Of a DNA stretch of 46,689 nt, positions 16,034 through 23,563 are shown one piece after another; position 1 is the first letter of the stretch; each line of letters opens with the position of its first letter. Below the pieces are notes generated by a model. The model had not been told where the DNA came from, ran no database searches, and worked only from the letters and a program-made list of their open reading frames with translations. A program made the position numbers and the translations under genes. The DNA comes from a bacterium (lineage in GTDB: Bacteria > Bacillota_A > Clostridia > Lachnospirales > Lachnospiraceae): contig SFQZ01000016.1 of NCBI GenBank assembly GCA_004562915.1, positions 1 to 46,689 of the forward strand, given 5' to 3'.

Positions 16034-17113
16034 CATATCATGCTGTACCTCCATCTGGTAATAATGGTTCATGGTTGCGGGTGCATTGTAAAGGGAAGTC
16101 AGAAGATACTGCTTAATGTTTTGTATCTTTGTCGTATTTTTCTTCATACATTCGCATACATACATAACATGGGAAAAACGTAATTTCATAAAACGGTCTT
16201 TTACTAAGTTGGCATCCATCTCTTCTCCTGCCAGCCTGAATATTTTTCTTTTGCTTGTCAGGATTTCAAGAATCAGTTCCACGATCTCATCCGCCATCTC
16301 TTTTCCATACATCTCCGCAACGATCAGATATTCTATATTGTCTCTGATGATTTCCCGATAAGCGTCTAAAGCGTTATTCTTTCCCGATAAGATAGGATAA
16401 GATTTTATATTGCTCCCTTCATTCTCACTAAAATCATTCTGACTCTTATTTGTTTTACTCTTATCAGTATTATTAGCGTATGATTTTGGAACTTCCAGAA
16501 GTCTATTTTCCATACTTCCTGAAGTATGATTTTCATACTTCTTGAAGTCTCTTTCCGAAACTTTATGAAGTATGCTTTCCATACTTTCTGTAGTCTGTTT
16601 TTCATACTCTTTGTCGTATGCATCGGGAACTTCCTGAAGTACATTTTCGGAACTTCTTGAAGTATGATTTTCATACTTCTGTATGTCTATGAGTTTTCTG
16701 GGATCTCCACATGATGTTTTATCCGCATACTTTTCACATGCTTCCCCTATCATGAAATTCTTTACATACAAGATATTTGCCCTGCCAAGCCCCAGTCTTT
16801 TCTTCTCCACGAGACCGATCCCTTTCTGGTTGTCCAGTTCTGCAAATACTTTTACTGCTTTCTGCCGGCTGCATGAAAGATACTCCATGACTTCTTCTAT
16901 CGTAAAAATGATATATACCCTGTTTTGTTCATCCAGCCATTGGTTCTTCATGGACAATGCCATACGGTCCAATAAAAGACCGTATAGCACTTTTGCTTCA
17001 CATGACAATGGCCGGAAATATTCATTGGTAAACAGTACTTTGGGAATGCGGTAAAAACTGTACTGTTCTGACTGGCATCCGTAAAAGTAATCAAACTTCG
17101 GTTCCTGTTCCAT
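16025..17113 (-). CDS. RepA_N-type replication initiator
   Basis: This 362-residue initiator has the RepA_N N-terminal domain (about 10-130), with YRIPKVLF, LSCEAKVLYGLLLDR and a winged-helix-like VYIIFTIEEVMEYLSCSRQKAVKVF. This family starts replication of many Firmicute plasmids and conjugative elements from an origin lying inside the rep gene itself. Residues 146-214 consist of three 23-residue repeats (KYENHTS..., EYEKQTT..., KYENHTS...) produced by nine 23-bp DNA iterons. The C-terminal part (about 250-362) is the usual host-specific helical domain. It sits downstream of parA-parB. The start is supported by AAAGGAG. Confidence 0.85.
   Translation of the reverse strand: MEQEPKFDYFYGCQSEQYSFYRIPKVLFTNEYFRPLSCEAKVLYGLLLDRMALSMKNQWLDEQNRVYIIFTIEEVMEYLSCSRQKAVKVFAELDNQKGIGLVEKKRLGLGRANILYVKNFMIGEACEKYADKTSCGDPRKLIDIQKYENHTSRSSENVLQEVPDAYDKEYEKQTTESMESILHKVSERDFKKYENHTSGSMENRLLEVPKSYANNTDKSKTNKSQNDFSENEGSNIKSYPILSGKNNALDAYREIIRDNIEYLIVAEMYGKEMADEIVELILEILTSKRKIFRLAGEEMDANLVKDRFMKLRFSHVMYVCECMKKNTTKIQNIKQYLLTSLYNAPATMNHYYQMEVQHDMYG
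16488..16690. repeat. Nine 23-bp iterons inside repA (probable origin)
   Basis: Repeat units start at 16488, 16511, 16534, 16557, 16580, 16603, 16626, 16649 and 16672, an exact 23-base step. Each unit is built around a palindrome such as CATACTTCCTGAAGTATG (16511-16528), followed by five T-rich bases. As 23 is not a multiple of three, successive units are read in different frames, and three units give one 23-residue protein repeat. Conservation of DNA rather than protein phase marks this as the binding array for RepA. Confidence 0.9.
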
Positions 17114-17128
17114 AGATTTTCTCCTTTC

Positions 17129-17992
17129 TCATCCTTGTGAAGCTTTCCACTTCTCCAATAGTGAAAATATGATCTCTTCTATCTGCTGGCTGTCATATTC
17201 CTCCGGAAAATACTCACGGATTTTTTCATACCGAAGAACTACTTTCTGCACTACAGGTTTTTTCGATAGAAGGACCAGCATAACATTTGCTTCTGTCAGA
17301 TTACTGTTCCTGCTCATCTCTTTGAATGTCTGAGCTTTCTTTCCGTCCGGATATTTACCTGTTGCACGGATTGCATCTATCAGCCACCTCTGCTCTTCTT
17401 CAGACAGATAAGAAATATCTGTACCTGCAATCACTTTCATCTTTCCTTCATCAACAAAATGCAATAACTCAGGAAGTAAATATGTAAGACGAATATACCG
17501 TTCTACCTTTCTTATATCATCTCCGGATGATTCCCCTACTTTTTCTGCACTTCTTTCCCCCTTTTTCCCCTGATGTCTCAGGGCATCCATTTTTATTTTA
17601 TAGGCAAACGCTTTCTCACTGGGGAGAACATTTTCCCTCTGGATATTGGAATTTACCATGGCAATAGCAGCTTCATCATCGGTGTAATCCCAGACGATCA
17701 CAGGCATAGTAGATTTTCCTGCCAGTTCACATGCCCTTTTTCTTCTGTGTCCTGCGATAATCTCATACCCGCCTTCTGCTCTTGGTCTGACCAGGCCCGG
17801 ACTGTGAACCCCGGATTCCTTAATACTTTGAACGGTCTCCTCCATCTTTTCATCATCCTTTACATAAAACGGATGATTTTTAAATGCATGCAGTTGTGAA
17901 AGAGGAACTTCTATCACTTTGTCACCTTCTTGAGGCACACCCAGCAGATCCTCATAGGAAGTCAGTTTGATTTCTTTATTCTGCCTTGCCAT
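17129..17992 (-). CDS. ParB-type partition protein
   Basis: The 287-residue protein has a ParB/Spo0J N-terminal nuclease-like domain (about 25-120). Its motifs are VIEVPLSQL, EETVQSIKESG, the CTP-binding GHRRKRA box and NIQRENVLPSEKAFAY. A helix-turn-helix segment follows (about 150-200) and a C-terminal part for dimerisation. With ParA it would keep the circular element stable in daughter cells. Its start overlaps the parA end by 17 bases. It is a plasmid-type ParB; the cognate site is unknown, though the dyads at 15.9 kb are candidates. Confidence 0.88.
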   Translation of the reverse strand: MARQNKEIKLTSYEDLLGVPQEGDKVIEVPLSQLHAFKNHPFYVKDDEKMEETVQSIKESGVHSPGLVRPRAEGGYEIIAGHRRKRACELAGKSTMPVIVWDYTDDEAAIAMVNSNIQRENVLPSEKAFAYKIKMDALRHQGKKGERSAEKVGESSGDDIRKVERYIRLTYLLPELLHFVDEGKMKVIAGTDISYLSEEEQRWLIDAIRATGKYPDGKKAQTFKEMSRNSNLTEANVMLVLLSKKPVVQKVVLRYEKIREYFPEEYDSQQIEEIIFSLLEKWKASQG

Positions 17993-18761
17993 GATCTATC
18001 ACCTCCTGCACCAGTTTGTCATATCCCACAGCACCTTTATTCTTTTTATCATACTGAAAAATACTGATCCCTTCCGATGTTGTTTCTGCTATTGCTTCTG
18101 TCCTTGGTATCGTATCAGGGAAAATGCGGATTTCTTTTCCGTAAGCAGATCTAACTGCATCCTTATTTCTTTTAGAATTGTTATATCTGCTGGTATCCAT
18201 CGTAAAAAGGATTCCCTCAATCTGAATTTGCGGATTATAACGTTTCCTGATGCTATTTATTACTTTCAAAAGTTCCACCAGACCATCTGCGGAATAAAAC
18301 TGAGGCTGTACCGGAATAATCACACTGTCTGCAGCACTCAGGGCATTGATTGTCAGCATTCCCAGAGATGGCATGCAGTCAATGATAATATAGTCATAAT
18401 CCGCTTCCAGAAGCTGTAGGTATTCTTTCAGAACGCTTTCCCTTTCCTCTACTGTTACAAGGGAAATATCCATTCCTGTCAGAAGTTTATTGGATGGTAT
18501 GATGTCCATTCCTTCACAATGTTGTAACACCGCTTCTTTCGGATTAAACTCTGTACCCATGATGATATTTTCCATCATTGTCTTTAAAGTTATCTTCACG
18601 TTTTTAGGGAAACCCAATCCTATCGTAAGATGACCCTGTGGATCTGCATCCACCAAAAGAACTCTTTGTCCTCTTCTTGCAAGACCGGCACCCAGATTGA
18701 TGCACGTTGTTGTTTTCGCAACGCCGCCTTTTTGATTTGCTACTGCTATTACCTTGCACAT
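17976..18761 (-). CDS. ParA-type partition ATPase
   Basis: The 261-residue P-loop ATPase has the deviant Walker A box KGGVAKTTT (residues 11-19), typical of ParA/Soj, then LLVDADPQGHLT (Walker A') and YIIIDCMPSLG (Walker B). It moves ParB-bound DNA over the nucleoid. Length is normal for Soj-like proteins without an extra N-terminal repressor domain. It lies 15 bases downstream of the DUF3970-like gene and overlaps parB. Confidence 0.92.
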   Translation of the reverse strand: MCKVIAVANQKGGVAKTTTCINLGAGLARRGQRVLLVDADPQGHLTIGLGFPKNVKITLKTMMENIIMGTEFNPKEAVLQHCEGMDIIPSNKLLTGMDISLVTVEERESVLKEYLQLLEADYDYIIIDCMPSLGMLTINALSAADSVIIPVQPQFYSADGLVELLKVINSIRKRYNPQIQIEGILFTMDTSRYNNSKRNKDAVRSAYGKEIRIFPDTIPRTEAIAETTSEGISIFQYDKKNKGAVGYDKLVQEVIDHGKAE

Positions 18762-18776
18762 AACTTTATCCTCCGA

Positions 18777-18944
18777 TTACTTTTCTGACTTTTCTATTTC
18801 TGCATATGCTCTGAAAAATCTTTTCGTACCTTTATTGGAATACAAATCTGAAAAATCCAGGATTTCTACTCTTTCATTTTGTTCCAGTAAATCTTTAATC
18901 CACCTAATATCATTTGCTGTTCCCTGAAGTCTTATTTTTAACAT
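18777..18944 (-). CDS. 55-residue DUF3970-like small protein
   Basis: A short gene begins at 18944 after a strong GGAAGGAGG site. The peptide starts MLKIRLQGTANDIRWIKDLL and ends EIEKSEK. The opening MLKIRLQGT and the Ile-Trp helix resemble the small DUF3970 (YvzF-like) family often found next to parA in Firmicute elements. The rest contains an ILDFSDLYSNKGTKRFFR segment. Its function is unknown, perhaps partition-linked. Family call from memory of the pattern. Confidence 0.65.
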   Translation of the reverse strand: MLKIRLQGTANDIRWIKDLLEQNERVEILDFSDLYSNKGTKRFFRAYAEIEKSEK

Positions 18945-18988
18945 TTTCTACCTCCTTCCTGCTATCCATTGCACCTGACGAGCTTATG

Positions 18989-19060
18989 TTAATTAACGGA
19001 ACTTTTTATGTTATTGTGCAAGTTTTCGTGAACTGCACCTACCGCTGTATTTTTTTCCAT
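18989..19060 (-). CDS. Possible 23-residue leader peptide
   Basis: ATG at 19060 follows AAGGAGGAAGAT, an excellent ribosome site. The frame reads MEKNTAVGAVHENLHNNIKS and stops at 18989. It is the first frame after a stack of hairpins and precedes the DUF3970-like gene. The peptide has no family; the ribosome site is the only support. It could be a regulatory leader. Confidence 0.35.
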   Translation of the reverse strand: MEKNTAVGAVHENLHNNIKSSVN

Positions 19061-19072
19061 ATCTTCCTCCTT

Positions 19073-19190
19073 AAATAAAAAAGAGCCAAAAACACAAATG
19101 CTTGTGAATTCAGCCCTACTTGAGTACAATAAATCGTACTCTTTAACAGTAATAGATATACTTGTTCTATAAACTCCTCTATCTATTACT
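19073..19190 (-). promoter_or_regulatory. Leader with three hairpins before the parA operon
   Basis: On the minus strand the order is as follows. First comes AGTAATAGAT (19181-19190) pairing with ATCTATTACT (19148-19157). Then GAGTAC (19136-19141) pairs with GTACTC (19122-19127). Last, CACAA (19102-19106) pairs with TTGTG (19093-19097) and is followed by TTTTTGGCTCTTTTTT. The last looks like a weak terminator just ahead of the first ribosome site, so attenuation of the replication operon is possible. The remainder of 19191-19304 shows no gene. Confidence 0.5.
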
Positions 19191-19304
19191 GATCCTTTAT
19201 TATTTTTTTAATTAACAGCGCTGCCTTTCAAAAAATAACGTGTTGACAGTTACATTTTTGATTAGGACTAAATTGGTAAAAACCCCAGATTTTTTAGGGA
19301 TCCT

Positions 19305-19661
19305 TCAATCTATCCACATAATAACATAAAGACCAGCCGGTGTTGCCGCCCATCCAAGTCCCAGAAAATTGGCTATGATATTCATTGCGATCGGTCTCAG
19401 TGCCGGATGATTCTCCGGTATGTGGGGGAAAAAAAATCTCAGCAACGGTTTCATTTTCCCTGCCATCGCCTCGATTAAACCTGAATTCTCCGCAATCCTC
19501 ATAATCCCCACCCACATTGCTGTCACTCCCGCCATAACAATACACAGACTGACAGCCTCTTTCGAGGAATTGACTGCTGCCTCCGTGACCGCTTTCAGAT
19601 TGCCGGATGCTGTTCCATATAGGATTCCGATCAGAATCATGCCGCCCCATAGATAATTCAT
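19305..19661 (-). pseudogene. spmA: Truncated spore maturation protein A
   Basis: The frame starts at 19661 (GGGGAGGATGGT before ATG) and matches the start of SpmA, a polytopic membrane protein with a nucleoside-recognition (Gate) domain needed for spore-core dehydration. Visible family marks are GILYGTASG, AAVNSSKEAVSLCIVMAGV and NIIANFLGLGWAATPAGL. At residue ~111 the match ends: the frame continues YVIMWID and stops, whereas SpmA normally runs to nearly 200 residues. The break at about 19,328 is the edge of the conjugative element. The start is also crowded: the upstream RAYT gene ends in the spmA start codon. Confidence 0.85.
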
Positions 19662-20434
19662 ACCATCCTCCCCGGACAGGGGACAGACCCCTGTCCTACA
19701 ATTGATTTTGATACTCCGGTTAGTCTGCTGATTTGCCGAACAGACAAGCCTTCCTTTTTTAATTCCTGTATGTACAAATTTCTCTGTTTTTTGTCTAATT
19801 TCTGAAACTCCTCCACATTTTTACATCCGGAGATTTTCTCTACCAGTTCTTTCCCTTTTTCATCTGTAACAAATGAATACCTAACTGATGAAATATCCAT
19901 ACAATTGTCATCCGAATCAACATTTAAAAAAGATACAAATTCATCTCTTCCTTCAAAATAATTCATAACTTTTTCAGTATCTGTAAAATCTTTTACTCCC
20001 ACATACGCCTGATAGTTACACCATCGATATTGATTGACCGCAGAAACAATCCCTGCTTTTACAGGATTTTGAAAGATATAACGGACCACTGTAAGGAAAT
20101 ATCTTTCTGTCTCCACAGGCTCACTACGAAACCGCGCCTGAAACAAATGACCGATACGATCATACTTATGATTGTACCAATAGACATACCTGTCACAAAT
20201 TCTTTTAAAAATTGTTGCCAATGGTTCTTCTCCTTCTTCCATTAATAAATGAATGTGATTGTTCATCAAACAATATACAAAAATTTTGTATTCACAGATT
20301 TCTTTGCACTTTGATAATATTGTTACAAAATACTGGAAATCTTCTTCATCCTCAAATATAATCTGCTGGTTCACACCACGTAATATGACATGATATATTT
20401 TTGATTTACTAACAACTCTCGCTTTTCTTGGCAC
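19658..20434 (-). CDS. REP-associated tyrosine transposase (RAYT)
   Basis: This 258-residue Y1/HUH endonuclease of the IS200-like TnpA_REP family nicks and joins single strands at REP hairpins. Family marks are YHVILRGVNQQ (14-24), the HUH-type pair NHIHLLM (H60, H62), RYVYWYNHKYDRIGHLFQ with the candidate catalytic Tyr, and RYIFQNPVKAGIV (118-130). A C-terminal helix-turn-helix is seen in LSVRQISRLTGVSKS. The start is GTG at 20434 after AAAGGAGG. The last ~11 codons are read through a REP palindrome and the stop overlaps the spmA start. The gene is intact and flanked by REPs on both sides. Confidence 0.85.
   Translation of the reverse strand: MPRKARVVSKSKIYHVILRGVNQQIIFEDEEDFQYFVTILSKCKEICEYKIFVYCLMNNHIHLLMEEGEEPLATIFKRICDRYVYWYNHKYDRIGHLFQARFRSEPVETERYFLTVVRYIFQNPVKAGIVSAVNQYRWCNYQAYVGVKDFTDTEKVMNYFEGRDEFVSFLNVDSDDNCMDISSVRYSFVTDEKGKELVEKISGCKNVEEFQKLDKKQRNLYIQELKKEGLSVRQISRLTGVSKSIVGQGSVPCPGRMV
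19674..19696. repeat. REP element 1 (type A)
   Basis: A perfect 9-base inverted repeat, GGACAGGGG (19674-19682) and CCCCTGTCC (19688-19696), with loop ACAGA. It lies in the last codons of the RAYT gene and just before the spmA ribosome site. Confidence 0.9.
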
Positions 20435-20648
20435 AGATTTCCTCCTTTTTCCATATAATTCTATGCTCTGCTTTTAATTTTAATGATGTTGGGGGAATTT
20501 TGATATAGATTGTCTGACGCAACCTTATTGATGATTTAACAGAACTGAACAACAGATGTATTTCCCATACTTTCTGTATGAATTATTGTAAATCATCTTT
20601 TTCCGTATCGCAATGATTTCTTATCGACACTATTTACCCCCAATACCA

Positions 20649-20671
20649 GGACACAGAATTGTCCCCTGTCC
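20649..20671. repeat. REP element 2 (type B)
   Basis: The minus strand reads GGACAGGGGACAATTCTG then TGTCC, the same head as the other copies with a diverged second half. It lies 215 bases upstream of the RAYT start, so the RAYT gene is bracketed by REPs in opposite orientation. The rest of 20435-20771 has no gene; it must hold the promoters of RAYT and the GH20 gene. Confidence 0.85.
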
Positions 20672-20771
20672 TATTTACTTTTCCTTCCCGATTCAGTACA
20701 ATAGTCTAAAAGATTTGTGAAATACCATCATTTTATCTTGGCATTTCGCATTATTTCAGGAGGAACGTGCC

Positions 20772-22682
20772 ATGACTTATGCATTAAATGGAACACAGGA
20801 AGATATCCGGCGCATAGAAGAGGGAACAGCTATTTTATTTCAGGATCTCCATATTTGTCCCAAAGAGATTCCTTGGCAGATTGAGGTTCTTTTTCAGGAC
20901 ACTGACATTCTTTCCATAGTGAAAGAGGGAAATACAATCCACATCTCATGCCGGGAAACTTCCCATTATTTTCGTGGACTGAACTGGATTCTTCACCATC
21001 TCGATCAAGATTCTGTTCAAAAGAAGGAACCTGTAATTTTTCCGAAAAACGGCTATATGCTGGATTGTTCAAGAAACTCTGTTTTCACTGTGGAAAAAGT
21101 CAAATCCCTGATCCGTATGCTTGCAAAACTGGGTATGAATGATCTGCTGCTCTACACGGAAGATACCTACGAAGTCCCGGAAGAACCGTATTTTGGAACC
21201 TACCGGGGCAGATATTCTCAAGAGGAAATCCGTGAAATAGATGCATATGCAAGAATATTCGGTATCGAACTGATTCCCTGCATCCAGACCCTTGCGCATC
21301 TTAGAAATGCCCTGAAGTGGCCTATGGGTACACCGCTCAAAGATACCGATGATATTCTGTTTGTTGGAAAAGAAGAAGTATATCAATTTATAGAAGAATT
21401 ACTTCGATCTGTGAAAGCATCCTATTCCACCCGACGGGTGCATCTGGGAATGGACGAAGCCGCTGCACTGGGACTTGGTAATTATCTGACACAGAACGGA
21501 TATAAGAAAAGCTCTCAGTTGATCAAGGAGCACAGTTCCCGTGTATTTAAAATCTGCAAAAAGCTGGAGCTGGAACCTATGATCTGGAGTGATATGTATA
21601 TCACTGCCAATACAGGAAGCAGCTACTACGACACCGAAGCCATCCGCAACACCTCCCAGTGGGTAAAACCGGATGACGGACTTGGTCTTGTTTACTGGGA
21701 CTACTATAATGATGATGAATCCATTTACCATACTCTGCTTAATGCTCACGAAAAGTTGTCCGATAATATTATATTCGCCGGCGGAAGCTGGATCTGGAAC
21801 GGTATTGCGCCAAATTATTCCCGTACTTTCAAGTGTACACTCACCGGACTGAAAGCCTGCCGGGAACATCATCTGAAAGAAGTATTTTGTACCGGCTGGA
21901 TGGATAATGGCTCCGAAACACCGGTAGACGCCGTATATCCCGGACTGGTTTTATTTGCTCATATGGGATTTCATGAAGAAGTGAATAAAACAGAACTGGC
22001 TGAGGACTTTGCTATTACCGTCAATGGCAGGCTGGAGGACTTCTATCAGCTGGAATCTTTCGATTCCCTTTTCGTAGAAAATGATACAAATATTACTTCT
22101 GACAATCCATCCAAATATTTGCTTTATCAGGATAATCTGCTGGGTATGTTTGATCACCACATACAGGGTCTTGACACTGCTTCGTATTATGGCGAACTTG
22201 CGAAACACCTGGAATCCTGTGTTAAAACTTCACCTGCATATCAGGGACTTTTTACCTATTATCAACTACTGGCAGAGATACTGTCCGAAAAAGCGGACCT
22301 TGGAATCCGGATTAAAAATGCATATGATCAAAAGGATTTATCCACATTGGATCGGATTTGCGAAGAAGTTATCCCCCGTCTGACGAAAAAAATGTGGCAC
22401 TTGAAGCTGCATCGGGAACAATTGTGGCTGCACGATGCCAAACCATTCGGCTATGAGCTGTTGGATATCAAACTGGGTGGAGTAATCACCCGTCTGGAAA
22501 GCAACCGCCGCCGAATCCGTTCCTATCTGGATGGAAATGTACCCTCACTGGAAGAACTGGAACAGCCACGGCTTCCTTACTTCCCCACAGAACAGTCACT
22601 CCACCACGAACGGCAAGTGGCGCTCAGCGAAAACCAGTGGAACAAGATCATCAGCGGATGCAATCTGATCGATACCATATAA
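20772..22682 (+). CDS. GH20 beta-N-acetylhexosaminidase
   Basis: The 636-residue enzyme removes terminal N-acetylglucosamine or N-acetylgalactosamine from glycans. An N-terminal GH20b-like domain (about 1-95) precedes the TIM barrel: NGYMLDCSRN, DLLLYTEDTYEVPEEPYFG, and the catalytic pair D227/E228 in HLGMDEA. The C-terminal ~200 residues form a helical domain typical of gut Firmicute members. There is no signal peptide, so it acts inside the cell on imported oligosaccharides. It stands alone on the plus strand after CAGGAGG and meets rsmI tail to tail at a REP. Confidence 0.88.
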   Translation: MTYALNGTQEDIRRIEEGTAILFQDLHICPKEIPWQIEVLFQDTDILSIVKEGNTIHISCRETSHYFRGLNWILHHLDQDSVQKKEPVIFPKNGYMLDCSRNSVFTVEKVKSLIRMLAKLGMNDLLLYTEDTYEVPEEPYFGTYRGRYSQEEIREIDAYARIFGIELIPCIQTLAHLRNALKWPMGTPLKDTDDILFVGKEEVYQFIEELLRSVKASYSTRRVHLGMDEAAALGLGNYLTQNGYKKSSQLIKEHSSRVFKICKKLELEPMIWSDMYITANTGSSYYDTEAIRNTSQWVKPDDGLGLVYWDYYNDDESIYHTLLNAHEKLSDNIIFAGGSWIWNGIAPNYSRTFKCTLTGLKACREHHLKEVFCTGWMDNGSETPVDAVYPGLVLFAHMGFHEEVNKTELAEDFAITVNGRLEDFYQLESFDSLFVENDTNITSDNPSKYLLYQDNLLGMFDHHIQGLDTASYYGELAKHLESCVKTSPAYQGLFTYYQLLAEILSEKADLGIRIKNAYDQKDLSTLDRICEEVIPRLTKKMWHLKLHREQLWLHDAKPFGYELLDIKLGGVITRLESNRRRIRSYLDGNVPSLEELEQPRLPYFPTEQSLHHERQVALSENQWNKIISGCNLIDTI

Positions 22683-22689
22683 ACAAACA

Positions 22690-22712
22690 GGACAGGGGTC
22701 TGTCCCCTGTCC
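22690..22712. repeat. REP element 3 (type A) at convergent gene ends
   Basis: GGACAGGGG (22690-22698) and CCCCTGTCC (22704-22712) with loop TCTGT: the exact reverse complement of REP 1. It fills the gap between the GH20 stop codon (22682) and the rsmI stop codon, whose last base pair lies in the REP. It probably works as a shared terminator hairpin, although no T run follows. Confidence 0.9.
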
Positions 22713-23548
22713 TACAAAAGTTTCTGATAGATTTCCCGCTTCGACACTCCCCGGTCTTTTGCCACTGCTTTCATGGCATCTTTCCGGTTCATCCCCTGAT
22801 CTTCATAGATCTTCATATGTTCATCCAGCGTCATGCCTTCCCATTCTCGCTGTTTTTCTTCTTCCATTTCCCGACGGCTTCTGCCCTCCATGACAATCAC
22901 ACACTCGCCTTTGGGGTCATTTTCCTGATAGTAGGAAAGTGCCTGGGACAGGGTAGTTAAAAATACGGTTTCATGTTTTTTGGTCAGTTCCCGGCAGATC
23001 GTCACCCGCCGTTCCCCCAGCGTTTCATATAATTCTTCCAGTGTCCGTACCAGCCGGTGCGGTGCTTCGTATAGAATCGTTGTCCGTGTTTCTTCTATCA
23101 GTTCTTCCAGAACCGCCTGCTTTTCTTTCTTATCGGTGGGCAAAAAAGCCTCAAAGGCAAATCTTCTGGTGGACAGTCCCGACATCGTCAGCGCAGTAAT
23201 ACATGCCGCCGGTCCCGGAATAGAAGTAACCGGTATTCCCGCTTCATGGCACATGACCACCAGCTCTTCGCCCGGATCCGAGATCCCCGGAGTACCTGCG
23301 TCCGTAATCAACGCAATCTGCTGCCCCTGCTGCATCAGACCTACCAGGTAATGTCCTTTTTCAATCTTATTATATTCATGATAACTTGTCATCGGTGTCT
23401 TTATTTCAAAATGGTTCAAAAGCTTGATACTGTTCCTGGTATCTTCCGCAGCGATGAGATCCACTTCTTTCAATGTGCGCAGCACCCGAAAGGTAATATC
23501 CTCCAGATTTCCGATCGGTGTGGCACATAAAAACAATTTTCCTGTCAT
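22712..23548 (-). CDS. rsmI: 16S rRNA 2'-O-ribose C1402 methyltransferase
   Basis: The 278-residue SAM-dependent methyltransferase modifies C1402 in the decoding centre of 16S rRNA. Tetrapyrrole-methylase-fold marks are FLCATPIGNLEDITFRVL (5-22), AEDTRNS, ITDAGTPGISDPGEELV (about 80-96) and GPAACITALTMSGLSTRRF (about 110-128). It is the last gene of the holB operon, 15 bases after trmN6, as in Bacillus. The stop codon (TAG) overlaps a REP element, suggesting the REP inserted right at the gene end. Confidence 0.95.
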   Translation of the reverse strand: MTGKLFLCATPIGNLEDITFRVLRTLKEVDLIAAEDTRNSIKLLNHFEIKTPMTSYHEYNKIEKGHYLVGLMQQGQQIALITDAGTPGISDPGEELVVMCHEAGIPVTSIPGPAACITALTMSGLSTRRFAFEAFLPTDKKEKQAVLEELIEETRTTILYEAPHRLVRTLEELYETLGERRVTICRELTKKHETVFLTTLSQALSYYQENDPKGECVIVMEGRSRREMEEEKQREWEGMTLDEHMKIYEDQGMNRKDAMKAVAKDRGVSKREIYQKLL

Positions 23549-23563
23549 AATGTCTCCTTATTA

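Larger units (their letters stand above)
1..19328. mobile_element. Integrated conjugative element (right-hand part)
   Basis: This stretch holds a collinear minus-strand set of replication (RepA_N, ParA, ParB), surface, and type IV secretion genes (VirB2-, VirB6-, PrgI- and VirB4-like, NlpC/P60), plus a toxin locus and a HEPN/MNT pair. That content is typical of integrative conjugative elements of Firmicutes. The right boundary is placed near 19,328 because the SpmA reading frame stops matching its family there. The left boundary, relaxase, coupling protein and recombinase are not seen and should lie beyond position 1. An integrated plasmid-like replicon is an alternative description, since the replication and partition genes look complete. 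Confidence 0.8.

Noticed and set aside
16488..16690. Regular repeats resembling a CRISPR array
   Set aside because: There is no unique spacer between units; the repeats are contiguous 23-bp iterons in a rep gene, and no cas genes are present.
19231..19262. Plus-strand promoter TTGACA near the element end, reading towards spmA
   Set aside because: No acceptable -10 box at the right distance.
138..19290. AAACCCCAGAT occurs at 138-148 and again at 19280-19290 and might be attachment-site repeats
   Set aside because: Only 11 bases, and the DNA left of 138 shows no 3' half of spmA, so the true left end is elsewhere.
168..19334. AAAGACCA at the left terminator and at the spmA junction as a target duplication
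   Set aside because: The left copy belongs to a terminator hairpin; eight bases are expected by chance.
19294..19650. Second minus-strand frame of similar length over spmA
   Set aside because: It is an out-of-phase shadow of spmA with no family match, while the spmA frame matches its family clearly.
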